DNA from: Tretioscincus oriximinensis
Taxonomy: Eukaryota; Chordata; Lepidosauria; Squamata; Gymnophthalmidae
Length of the DNA stretch: 64,000 bases
NCBI GenBank assembly: GCA_022410635.1
Contig: JAJVDF010000435.1
Location: 17,621 to 81,620, forward strand
Direction: 5' to 3'
Made by a program: the position numbers and the translations under genes. The notes beneath the pieces are model-generated. The model was not told the origin of the DNA. It saw only the letters and a list, made by a program, of their open reading frames with translations, and made no database searches. Shown in pieces: positions 22,289-32,005 of this stretch (position 1 is its first letter; every line of letters begins with the position of its first letter).

Positions 22289-22408
22289 AACTTGAGAAAA
22301 GTGGTTGGCATAAGCTTTCGTAGACAGGTCTACTTCTTCAGATGCTTCTTCAGATGCATCTGAAGAAGTAGACCTGTCTACGAAAGCTTATGCCAACCAC
22401 TTTTCTCA
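22289..22408. mobile_element. Penelope-like foldback insertion
   Basis: Two copies of one Penelope-like terminal-repeat segment lie in opposite orientation with arms of at least 57 bp, centred near CAGATGCATCTG. A 12-bp phrase (TTCTTCAGATGC) is duplicated at the left of the centre. Each arm contains CTGAAGA, a GTAGAC/GTCTAC stem and GAAAGC, the order of a hammerhead-like ribozyme core (plus-strand arm about 22354-22394). The last bases overlap AGTT at the start of the second 168-bp repeat. No protein-coding part of the element is present. Confidence 0.7.
22354..22394 (+). ncRNA. Hammerhead-like ribozyme motif (relic)
   Basis: CTGAAGA at 22360-22366 fits the conserved CUGANGA box. It is followed by a 6-bp hairpin stem GTAGAC/GTCTAC and GAAA at 22382-22385, then GC-TTAT-GC as a possible mini stem III. 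One extra A sits between the first box and the stem. The base expected to be U before the cleavage site is C here, so cleavage is doubtful. Penelope-like elements are known to carry such ribozymes. Other copies lie at 22307-22341 (minus), 23737-23771 (minus) and 39540-39579 (plus). Confidence 0.45.
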
Positions 22409-22576
22409 AGTTTACATATAGTTTTTTGCATATAGTCTTTCATGATAGAATTTCCAATGTCACTTACAAATCACTTGGTTTGCATGTTTGTTTGTATGCT
22501 TCCCCCTCCCCCTTTAGAGTCTTGCTCGATTGAGTAACATTCTACGTATTCATGGAAAAAAGAGCAACATGATGGC
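22409..22576. repeat. 168-bp direct repeat, copy 2
   Basis: Identical to 22121-22288. After this copy the unique flank begins GGTTCCAGTCATTCC, whereas copy 1 is followed by the foldback element. Confidence 0.95.
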
Positions 22577-22835
22577 GGTTCCAGTCATTCCAATCATACA
22601 GCCATTCCAGTCCTTATTGCTAGTGTCAAGCTCTGTAATCAGGCAGATCACTTATGTAACTTCACACTTGATGAATAATTCAGCTAAAGGCAGANAGAGG
22701 TTATGATTCAATGAAATGGGGACAATAGTAATAGTAAGAACAAATACAATGACAGAAACAACACCAATCTGCAATTCAGAAATCTTTGGCTTTAGAGGAA
22801 ATGTATTTTCCTTCCTGTAACAAAGGGCTGTTCAG
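22577..22835. other. Unclassified spacer
   Basis: Nothing recognised. Confidence 0.4.
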
Positions 22836-23262
22836 TTGGGTTGCCTTCCCACTAGGGGGAAAAGGGGTGTGAAAGTTGTGTGGCTCTGCATTGGGCACAT
22901 CCATTTTCCATTTTCCACGTTTGCACAGCCACGTGGCATTTGAGTGGAGAAAACTATCACAAGTGTAACTTAATGCAATTCACGTTAAGTCTACTCTGAC
23001 AACGGTTAACTTTCCAACTAGTGGCAAAACTAAAAGCACCTCCAAGGAACATGATCCACCTGCCATTCTTGCTGGCTTTTTCCAACAGTTTTAAATTTCC
23101 CTGCCACTGCTCCAGCATAGGAAATTTAAACTGTCAGAAAACAGAAGAAAAAGGCAGCTCTCCCTCCCTACTATGAAGCCCAATTCTTGGGGCTGTTGTG
23201 GCTTCACTAGGAGCCAGAAGCATTCCCAGCCCCCAGAATTGCAGTCTCTAATTATACACATT
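22836..23262 (+). repeat. Unclassified dispersed repeat, family R2
   Basis: It aligns with 7267-7760 through GGGGAAAAGGGGTGTGAAAG, TTAAGTCTACTCTGACAACG and CACTGCTCCAGCATAGG. It begins GGTTGCCTTCCCACT, close to the Harbinger-like terminus. No coding potential is shared with the other copies. Confidence 0.5.
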
Positions 23263-23576
23263 TGAAACGTTACANAAAAACCAGTTTTTTAAAAAAATAA
23301 AAATAAAAACCACGCTTCTGCACTCATTTGGCAAGCACTTGATGCAACTTCCACTTCTTTCCTGCTCTGTCAAGGTATTAAAATGCGGTCATAATAGGGC
23401 TGCCATATTTTAGTCCCCCAAACCGGGATTGTCCCGCTTTCCCAGGACGTATAGCAATCCTAGGTCAGAACAGGGGAGAGAAAAAAAGGAAAAGATCAAA
23501 GTGGATTTAGATCTACTTCATTGTTGTACAAACCACTTGTTTCTTTCTTCTCAGAATGCAGCTCAATCATCCCTAC
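23263..23576. other. Unclassified spacer
   Basis: It contains an A-rich run near 23281-23310. A GGGCTGCCATATTTTAG segment near 23398 may be the end of an old DNA transposon. Confidence 0.3.
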
Positions 23577-23965
23577 CTCCTGTAACCTGCCAAGCTCATG
23601 TTTGTTGCCTCCATGACACTATGAACTTCATCCTCAGCCATCCCCTTCTCCTTTTGTCTTTAGTCTCTCTCAGCATTACGGCCCTTTCTAGCAAAGGAGC
23701 TAGCAGCACTTTGAGACTAACTTGAGAAAAGTGGTTGGCATAAGCTTTCGTAGACAGGTCTACTTCTTCAGAGGCCCTTTCTAGTGATTCCTATCTTCTC
23801 ATTATATGTCCAAAGTATCAATGCTTCAGCTTCAGTACTTGACCTTCCAATGAGCAGTAGGGATGATTCCTTTTAGTTTTGAATCATTTGATCTCCTTTA
23901 AATCCATGGAGCTCCCAAAAGTCTTCTATCAGTTCTTCAGAACTCAACATTCCTTATAGTCCAAC
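23577..23965 (-). mobile_element. BovB-type LINE fragment, interrupted
   Basis: On the minus strand the sequence carries the BovB 3' region landmarks TGCTCATTGGAAGGTCAAGT, a CTGAAGCTGAAGC segment, a CTAGAAAGGGCC segment and AAAAGGAGAAGGGGATGG. It is split at 23692-23772 by a Penelope-like insertion. BovB LINEs are widespread in squamates and ruminants, which is the main taxonomic clue in this window. No intact reading frame remains. Confidence 0.65.
23680..23784 (-). mobile_element. Penelope-like insertion with 12-bp TSD
   Basis: An 81-bp terminal-repeat segment (23692-23772) is bounded by the 12-bp direct repeat GGCCCTTTCTAG at 23680-23691 and 23773-23784. On the minus strand it contains CTGAAGA, the GTAGAC/GTCTAC stem and GAAAGC. 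The duplicated 12-mer belongs to the surrounding BovB, so this insertion is younger than the BovB copy. Confidence 0.75.
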
Positions 23966-23967
23966 CC

Positions 23968-25520
23968 TAAACCATAAGCGGAACCCTGCTGAATCAGGCT
24001 GGAGCCCATTTAGTCTAGCNCTATGTCTCACCCAATGGCCTACCAATTGCACCTGTGCAGTCTGGATCAGAAGAAGGCAAAATCTTCAACTATTCTCCAT
24101 GCCCTGCAAAAGGGCATTTCAGGAACACTGCCTGTTGCTCCATCTTAGAGGCAGCATCAAGACACCCATCCTAGTAGCAGTTTATACACTTGGTGTCCAT
24201 GAACTTGTCTAATTCTGTCTTATAACGATCAAGGTTGCNAGCTACCACCATCTCTTCTGGATGAAAAAATACTTTCCCTTGCCTGTCCTCACTCTTCTGC
24301 CCAACAGTTTCAAGGAATATCCCCTGGTCCTAGCACCGTGCGATAGATAAAACGATATTGTGGGACTAGAGAAGGTGCAAAAAAGGGCAACAATCTGGTT
24401 GCAACGTCTGGGCCTCTTTAGCCTCAAAATATGGCATTTGAGAGGTGATCTGATTGAAGTGTATAAAATCAAGCATGGGATGAATAAGGTGAATAGAAAA
24501 AAAATGTTTTTTTGAAAAGCAGAAGTTCCAGTACAGATTGCTGGTGTACTTTCCACTACAAAACTGTCCATTTATTACTACCCTGTNTTTTCCATCTTTT
24601 AACCAATCTCCAATCCAGGACAAGCTTTATCCTCTTATTCCATAACTGCAGAGCTTTTTAGGAGCCTTTAATGAGGTACTTTATCAAAAGCCTTCAGAAA
24701 ATCCAGACGATATCAAGTGGATCCCCTTTATCTATGTGTTTGTTAACATCCTCCAGGAATTCTAACAAGTTTGTAAGGCATGATTTACATTTGAGTTTCA
24801 TTCAGCAATGTGTGCTTCTTCGTGTGCTTAATAATTTTGTCCTTAATTAAGTTATTTAAGAATTCTGGGATGAATGCCACCTGGCCCCGGGGATTTATTA
24901 ATGTTCAGCTTATTAAGACTAGCAAGGACCTCCTCCCTTGTTATCTCTGATCAGTTTAATTCCTCTGATGCCCTTCCTGAAAAGNTTAGTTCTGTTGCAG
25001 GTATATACTCTCTGTCCTCTTCAGTGAAAACTGAGGAAAAATTTAATCTCACTGCAGTCTCCATGTCCTCCTTCATTATCCCCTTCTGTCCATTGCTGTC
25101 TAGTGATCCAACTGCTTTCCTGGTAGGATTCCTATTTCTGATGTACGAGTGTATTTGAAGCAGATCTTATTATTTCTTTTAATATTCTTTGCAATGTGCT
25201 CCTCAGTGTTTTTCTTTGCAACCCTGACTACCACCTTACATTTGGTTTGCCCTAGTTTGTGCTCCCTTCTGTTCTCCTCAGTTGGATAAGCCTTCCACTT
25301 TTAAAATGAGTTTCTCTTCTTTCTAATGACTTCCCTTATTGCAGTGGTAAAGCACAGAGGTTTCTTCTTGGACTTGGTGGAGCCCTTTCTTCTCTTGGGA
25401 TTGCACTGTATTTGAGCCTCCAAAATTGTATTTGCAAACATTTCCATGCTTTTTAAAGGGATTGCACTCTTTCCACTTTCCTTTTTAATTTTCTTTCTAC
25501 CATTTTCCTCATCTTGGCCT
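23968..25520 (-). mobile_element. CR1-type LINE with internal inversion
   Basis: The minus-strand copy matches the 17.8 kb CR1 in its RT and pre-RT region (24514-25520) and in its 3' UTR and C-terminus (23968-24345). Between them, 24353-24510 is inverted to plus and reads GGAGAAGGTGCAAAA-like coding sequence ending in AATGTTTTTTTG. Roughly 500 bp of the RT/thumb region are missing. All reading frames are broken. Confidence 0.75.
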
Positions 25521-26485
25521 GGAAATGTATGGTCTGGAAATATCTTTTAAATGTAGTCCACTAAATATATTTTAAATGCAGTTCATTAAACAGAAAAAAT
25601 GTTGATAATTTCTTGAACTAGTACCAGAGGGCAGAATTATATCTCACTCTTTTTAAATGCAAAATCTGCCAGTTGCTAGTAGTTCTAGCTGCAGTGCCTG
25701 TGTGGGGATNGAGAATAATACTGTTTTTTAATGCAAGACTGATTATTGCTGCTCTGTATAAAAAGATAGAGTTAATTTCTGGTTCCAATAAGGTAATAGA
25801 GGCTATAAAGGCAAACAACCTTAAAAACTATTTAGACAGAAATATTCCCAGATAAAATTTCCCAGGAACCAAAGAAACAATTATTAAATGTAACAAGTCT
25901 ATCCATTCTGGGCAGCACTTCATAAGCACATAAGAAATGTTCCTCTAGATGAAGCCATCTACTTAAACAGACCAACATAGTGGAAGTTGAGCAGGAAATT
26001 AAACAATAGGGTGGTCTAGAAGAACAAAGTAGAAATGTCCCAAGAAATGTACTTGTAATTTCCCCTACACCTGTTTCATTTCGGGGTTGGGTAGTGCAGG
26101 TGTACTCTGCTGCTTTCACCTAGCCATGATCCAACTCCACCCAAGCTATGCCCTGCAATAGAACAATAATCCATTGAAATGCATCTCTTTGATCTTACCA
26201 AACCTTAAGTACAATCAGGCAAGCTTAGTGAGGCNTTCCTGGAGAAAATTAAGGCTGTAAGGATATTTCCTTACCCCCATCTTAAAGACTGGGTAAGTGC
26301 ACCTCTTCTCCTTCAGGGTTTCATAACACTAAAGATACCTGCTATGGACGATCGATCACTTGTGACTATGGAAAACTGGGCAAAAGAAAAGCTAATCAGT
26401 AAGTAAAATATGTTGTCAAAATGAGGCTGTTAAAGGAAAAGGTTAATCATTTGATGCAGTTTTTTTGTATGGACTGTTTCTTTGT
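25521..26485. other. Unclassified sequence
   Basis: Nothing recognised. Chance frames of 60-95 codons occur on both strands without motifs. Confidence 0.4.
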
Positions 26486-26775
26486 AAAGAAGAAAAAGAA
26501 GGACTGGTTTTTATACCCTGCTTTTCTCACTCAAGGAGACTCAAAGTGGCTTGCAAGCTATTTTCGCCCAAAGGTTTACATTCTATCTTCCCCATCACGT
26601 TGGAATGATGGTACCTATTCATCTACTTGCAATTGGTCACTTTCAAACAGCTAGGTTGACTGAAACTAAGATCAGTAGAGGGACTTGCCCCTTTCCATGG
26701 CAGACACACACTCCTCAAACTAACGATCATTATGTTGAAAAGCCTGTTCTTAATCTCTGTGCCACAGTGCCTTAA
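26486..26775 (-). mobile_element. tRNA-derived SINE, family B
   Basis: The reverse complement aligns with the 37.7 kb and 33.6 kb copies: GCCTTTGGGCGAAAATAGC, TGCAAGTAGATGAATAGG and a GAGAAAAGCAGGGTATAAAA tail. The tRNA-like head is decayed. The 3' end adjoins an A/G-rich run. Confidence 0.5.
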
Positions 26776-27469
26776 AAGTGTCCTATCTCAACATCAAATC
26801 TTCTGGGATCAAAATGCGGTAAAATCAAAGTAAGGTTTTCAACAAGCATCTCAACTTATTCCTATTACACTCCTNGAGAAAAGATCCACCAGCCACTATT
26901 GGCCAAAAATCAATGTTGGTTTTCTAGAGCGACACAGGTAAAATTAGTCATGTGCATTAGTGTTATTTATCTACTTATCACTATAGTCGTATTAGAACGT
27001 GATGAAATGGCTCCATCATGTAGCGCATGTGCTCATAGCCTAAGATTGCATCCAAATACCCTACAATGGAGATTATTTTAGTCCCCCAAGGCCCAACCAG
27101 CAAATAGACTTACACAAAGCAACTGCCCTTAGAATCGCTTAGATTGGTGCCAAATTCTCCTCATCTAATATGCAGAGTATTACCCAGAATAAAAGAAGCT
27201 GATTTCCACTCGTGATTTCACATGAGGCCCAAAATGGCAGACTTCTGAGGCCATTTTTAGTCAATTGCAAAAACTATACAAGTGAAAACTTTGCAACTGT
27301 AGAACTTTTGTTCTGCCATTGGGAGGATTTTGAAGTCTGAAATTTGGTGCTAGCTCCAGCTATGTGACCTTGCAACTGTGCAATGAATTCTGAGTCTCAC
27401 CACCCCTGAGGCAGTCATTATCACAGCCATCTGGCTGCTGACTAATTCATTATGAAGGCCTGTTCAGGA
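26776..27469. other. Unclassified sequence
   Basis: Nothing recognised. Confidence 0.4.
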
Positions 27470-27866
27470 AATAAAATGGTATTAAAATACTTGTAAAACC
27501 CTGAAGACATGCAAAGAATATGAGAAATCCTAGCCTCCCGTGATGCACAATGGGTACCTTTGGGGATTCCAGTGGTGTAAAATATCTGGAAGTATGCAAG
27601 TATGTACCTAGATAGCTTTAAGACAGGATTAGATAGGATAAGACAGAATTCATGAACACCAAGGGTTTAAACAGCTACTGAAATGGATCTCTTAATACCG
27701 CCTCTGAGATGGAGCCACAGGCAGTATTCCTTAAGTACCATTTAGAGAGTCAAGAACAAGCGAGGGTTTACCTTCTTGTTTCAGACTACCCAGGTGCAAC
27801 TGGTGGGCCAAGACAGAATGCTCTGGCCTGATTCAGCAGGACTCATCGTATGTTCTTATGTTAGTA
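27470..27866 (+). repeat. Inverted repeat left arm with CR1 3' end
   Basis: The inner part (27600-27866) is a plus-strand CR1 3' end with TTTAAGACAGGATTAGATAG and an ATGTTCTTATG terminus. The outer 130 bp (27470-27600) are not CR1. The whole arm matches the reverse complement of 28045-28460, including the non-CR1 part, at roughly 85-90% by eye. Confidence 0.7.
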
Positions 27867-28044
27867 TCAATACCTATGATTTTGCAGTGGACATTTCCTG
27901 CAAAATGGATTCTAAGAGCATGTAGCCAAATAGGCTATCTTTACTGTTATTTCAGAAAAATCTAGATTAGCAATATGTTTTCCTGAAATATTGATGTATC
28001 AGGTGTTTAACCATATTTCCTAGGGTTATATTGAACTTGCCATG
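27867..28044. other. Spacer of the inverted repeat
   Basis: About 180 bp of AT-rich sequence separate the arms. Nothing is recognised in it. Confidence 0.4.
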
Positions 28045-28460
28045 GATACATACCTATGAGGAGTAGTGCTGAAAGGGGCCAGGGCCCATCTAGTCCAGCA
28101 TTCTGTCAGACACAGTGGCCCATCAATTGCCCCTGGCAGTCTAAAGCAGTAAAAGGCAAAATCTTCACCTGTTTTTTGACTCCTTGAAAATGGCATTTCA
28201 GGAATACTTCTTGTTGCTCCATCTTGGAGCTGTATCAAGAGATCCATTCTAGTAGCTATTCAAATCCTTGGTGTTCGTGAATTTGTCTAATCCTGTCTTA
28301 AAACTATCCAAGTACATACATACACACTTCCCGATATTTCACACCAGTAGAATCCCCAAAGGCACCCATTGTGCCATCATGGGAGGCTAAGAGAATAGAT
28401 TTCTCGTATTCTTTGCATGTCTTCAGAGTTTTAAAAGTATTTTAATATCATTTTATTAAG
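28045..28460 (-). repeat. Inverted repeat right arm with CR1 3' end
   Basis: The minus-strand CR1 3' end (28045-28310) is fused to the same non-CR1 segment found in the left arm, including GACATGCAAAGAATACGAG. It has an extra TATTCTCT-like insertion near 28392 relative to the left arm. Confidence 0.7.
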
Positions 28461-28581
28461 ACATCCATCCTTGTAACCATTGATTCACTATCCAGGGATA
28501 ATCCCACATTTTAAGCTTGTTTGGACACAGTCAGAGAGCTTGTTATAAGTAGTGCTTGCTAATTTTTGTAGTATTGGTACC

Positions 28582-28599
28582 TGTATATATATATATATA
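28582..28599. repeat. TA microsatellite
   Basis: An alternating TA run directly precedes the MITE at 28600. A shorter TATATATA run follows it, as expected if the element inserted within a TA repeat. Confidence 0.8.
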
Positions 28600-28803
28600 C
28601 AGGGTGCTTCAAAAAATGTATACATACTGTGAACTTCCATAGAAAATTTATTTACTGTTCTACAAAGTTAAATAAATAACAAATGTTAATACTGTTCAAA
28701 TTGGTGACCTGCAGCATCAAAACAATTCTGAGTACGAGTCACCACTGATTCTGTACATCGTATGGAAGTTCAAAGTGTGCATACATGTTTTTGAAGCACC
28801 CTG
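28600..28803. mobile_element. Mariner-like MITE, 204 bp
   Basis: The left end CAGGGTGCTTCAAAAA and the right end TTTTTGAAGCACCCTG are perfect inverted repeats, extending imperfectly to about 44 bp (for example GAACTTCCAT / ATGGAAGTTC). Flanking TA dinucleotides fit the TA target duplication of the Tc1/mariner superfamily. There is no coding capacity, so it depends on a transposase encoded elsewhere. Confidence 0.7.
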
Positions 28804-28815
28804 TATATATATAGT

Positions 28816-29936
28816 CTGTTTTGCTGTTGATGGTTTTGTCACAAAGATAAAGCTTTGCCTTTGGCATATCTTTATTTTGATTGTGCTTGTTCCGCCACCT
28901 ACTGGTTAAGATAACCTGTTCATCTTGTTTCTAAAACTGAAAAACTGGACATGTAGAAGGCGTCTTACAATTGACAGTCCTTTTGTTTCTCCCTAAATGC
29001 AAAAATGTTCACTGATTGCTGCAAGTAAACAAGATCCTCTTTTGCATAAATAACGTAGTTTGAGACCAAAGTGGAAGATACAGTGTCTGTTTATATGATT
29101 CCACTCACAGAACTTCTTGGAAACGTTTTTAGCACATTTCCAGGTAAACACATTCCTCTGAGAGGAGCTTATTTCCTTTTGAGTACAAATTCCTTCAGGG
29201 AAAAGGGTTTTTTTTAATAGAAGAAATACTTTCTTGAGTAGTTATTAAAAAAAACTATCTATTTAAACATTAAAAATGCAATAGAGGATAAGACAGAACT
29301 GTAACCTATCTGCATAAGTTATAAGTATTGTGTAAATCTGGCAAATTTCTTTTTGTTTGCCTCAAAGTCAGCAATAGCTTTATTCACTTATTGTCCCTTC
29401 GGNTGCCTCCAGGTAACAAAAGGCAATTGGAGAATCTAAAGAATCCCACCCATTTCTCTTTGTTGGTTTTTTATGCTTGACTGACTTCCTAGTACTTAGA
29501 AGTTTGATCTTATGAGCTGATAACATTAGAAAAATATTGCTATTATTGAAGGCATTGTGGCCAGATTTCACGTATTAGCAATAATAGGGGGCATCGTCTC
29601 ATTATCCCAGTATTAGTTTTGAGTTGCTGTATTATGGGTTTCATCGTGCATCTGAAGAGACCCTAAGCCCTTGCATTCATGCCTGTAGTATAAATTATAT
29701 GGCTTTCCATTCACAGTGCTTTTAGATTATACTGCTTTCTCTTTTTTTGCTGTCTGTTATTCCTGGAACATCTTTTCATAAGGCCCTGTGGAATACTCAT
29801 TAATCTAGGCCTTTCCACACTTACCAGGTACCAGAGGCAGACTGGTCAATCAATATTGGTTGCCAGGAGAGAAAAACGTCAAGAGCCCTGCCCAGATCCA
29901 CCAGGGAGAAAAATGCCTGGAAGAATTGTCGGGGTT
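28816..29936. other. Unclassified sequence
   Basis: Nothing recognised. Confidence 0.4.
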
Positions 29937-30553
29937 CTCTATTAGGAATATATTAATTGGCATAATATATTTTGATATAAAATGTACAAGCATTGGTCTC
30001 TAGATGCACAGGCCTCACTTTTGCAAACTTTCTGGGAATTTTCCAGGCCTGGGTGTTGCAAGAGAACTAATCTCTCTTCCTGCCCTGAGGCTTCACCCTG
30101 CTGTGCCTTGTTTACTTGCACCCATTATCTCTGGGAGCATCCATTGACTCAGAAGCTTTTGGCTTGATGGGATTAATCAACTGCCTAATAGCTCTGAGGA
30201 AGTTCTGACTATCACCTTTCCAGGAGGTGAACGACCGGTCACAGGTCCTGTAAGCTGCAGAGATCAATCTTGTTCCACCCTAAACCATACCCATATTTGG
30301 AGTTTCCTGACACAGGCTGCACCCCTTGGGAGGAGGGAGAAACGTCACACAGGTGTCACCACCTCTGGTCCGCTCCAAACCACACCTTCGGAACACCCAG
30401 TCTCTGACATCACCTTTCTTGTACACGGCTTCTGATTGTATGTCAATAAAAACCTGTGCACGAGATTGCTCAGGAGGTTCCTACCCACGTGGGCCTCCTA
30501 ACTATTGCCTCTTGATCGAAGCATGAGTTCCTTGATGGGAGTCAGAAACTACA
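29937..30553 (+). mobile_element. Possible solo LTR
   Basis: About 600 bp starting TGTCGGGGTTC and ending near ACTACA has the composition of a retroviral-type LTR. It contains a single AATAAA at 30445-30450 followed by a GC-richer R/U5-like segment (CCTACCCACGTGGGCC). No internal retroviral coding sequence is nearby, and I found no matching short target duplication, so the boundaries are uncertain. It could also be an unrelated unique sequence. Confidence 0.3.
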
Positions 30554-31269
30554 CGTAACCGTATCCTGATGATCAGCTGCTTCAGATGTGCTGGTACTTA
30601 ATAACGTGATAGCAAACCCCCGTTAAAGAATTCTTATGCATGTACAAGATTTCTTGATACAGGGTTTCTGCACACGCACAAAGCTTCAGGGCAGGACTAA
30701 CCATAGGCAGCAGCTTTTAAAAAGCAAGAAAGGCCCATGGCAGGGGAGGACCACTTGCCATTGGGCAAGCTGGCACCTTGGCCAATCCACCCCTGTCAGG
30801 TAATCTGGAATAAGGAGGCATATAGTCCACATCATTTGTGTGGGTATCACCAATGGTATTTCAGAACAGATTTCTACTAAGGGCCCTATAGTCTACAATT
30901 AATCAGTGCAACTATATCAGTGTTACTTGTTCTGAAACAGGCAATAGTACATTAACAAATAGTCCCAATTTGTGTGCAGGAATGGCTATGTCATGTAAAA
31001 CAAGGATTATACATCCACATTACTACTTCCATTTGTACAGTTTTTATGTCATCATACACACCATTCTAAATCATTCTAGAACAAACAAATCCAGAATTAT
31101 TACACAAAGAAAGGGCTTAAAACAGACAATGCCTCGAAAGTGCCCTTTTCTACCAAACGTTTGAAAGAAACACCTCATTTTCTTGACTTTAATATTTCAA
31201 ACATGTTGCAACTGTGGGCAACTACGTTACTGTGCTACTGTTATCCATAGAATTAGATGGACGGAAATT
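30554..31269. other. Unclassified sequence
   Basis: Nothing recognised. Confidence 0.4.
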
Positions 31270-31812
31270 AGGCCCGATCTCCACACTAAATAAACTTCAC
31301 TTTGGACGCGACTTTACCTTGAATGTATCCCATGAAGACATGCATATCCAGCATTCCACTCACAGCAAATGTCCTTTGCTGTGGAACAACAACCANCGAA
31401 TTTCATCCAATTCAACAGCAAACATTTTGTAGTATCTGAAAGAACGCTGGATGAGGACTTTTGGGTGACACTAACAGCTTGTTGGCTCTTGGCTTGCAGA
31501 GAATACTTGGGAATAATAGGCAAGAAAGTGTATCANTTCCTTATGGGGCACATCATTCTATGGCATTGCTAGAAGAATCGCAGCAGCCTGGAAGGTACTA
31601 TGGGGTGAGCGGCTAACACAGTTTAAGAAAGTCCAGTAAAGGAGCTAGTAGCACTTTGAGACTAACTTGAGAAAAGTGGATGGCATAAGCTTTTGTAGAT
31701 ACATCCATCTAAGTGCTACTAGCTCCTTTGCAGGACTTTCTACTAGATTAACACGGCTATTTCTCTGATACAATTTAAGAAAAAAAGCAAGAATGAGGTG
31801 GCGATGTAGCCT
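31270..31812 (+). mobile_element. Harbinger-like MITE, family R4, interrupted
   Basis: The left end AGGCCCGATCTCCACAC and the right end GGTGGCGATGTAGCCT pair as imperfect TIRs. The body matches the reverse complement of 8662-9089. A Penelope-like insertion (31618-31782 with flanks) splits it. Removing that insertion restores collinearity with the 8.7 kb copy, which supports both calls. Confidence 0.6.
31618..31782. mobile_element. Penelope-like insertion in R4
   Basis: A 139-bp foldback segment (31631-31769) is flanked by ACAGTTTAAGAAA and ACAATTTAAGAAA, a 13-bp duplication with one mismatch. The left half reads GGAGCTAGTAGCACTTTGAG and the right half inversely CTAGCTCCTTTG, then TTAACACGGCTATTTCTCTG. 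The hammerhead-like core is decayed (AAGCTTTTGTAGATACATC). Confidence 0.7.
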
Positions 31813-31819
31813 CTATGTG

Positions 31820-31886
31820 AATCCTGCATTGAACAGGGGACTGGATCCTATGGCCCTGGAGGTGCCTTCCAACCCTGTGATTTACT
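31820..31886 (+). mobile_element. CR1 3' terminal fragment (classic end)
   Basis: TGAACAGGGGACTGGATCC, then GGCCCTGGAGGTGCCTTCCA and CTGTGATT, is the terminal 60-70 bp of a classic CR1. Confidence 0.6.
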
Positions 31887-31894
31887 TACTCTGC

Positions 31895-32005
31895 TTTCAG
31901 GCCTATCTTTTCCCTCTTGTTTCCATTTTCTTAATATATATGCTTCAGCTTTAGCACTTGACGTTCCAATGAGCAGTAGGGGTAATTCCCTTTAGTATTG
32001 AATTA
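31895..32005 (-). mobile_element. BovB-type LINE fragment
   Basis: The reverse complement contains TACTGCTCATTGGAACGTCA and GTGCTAAAGCTGAAGC, matching the BovB fragment at 23.8 kb. It is short and non-coding. Confidence 0.5.
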
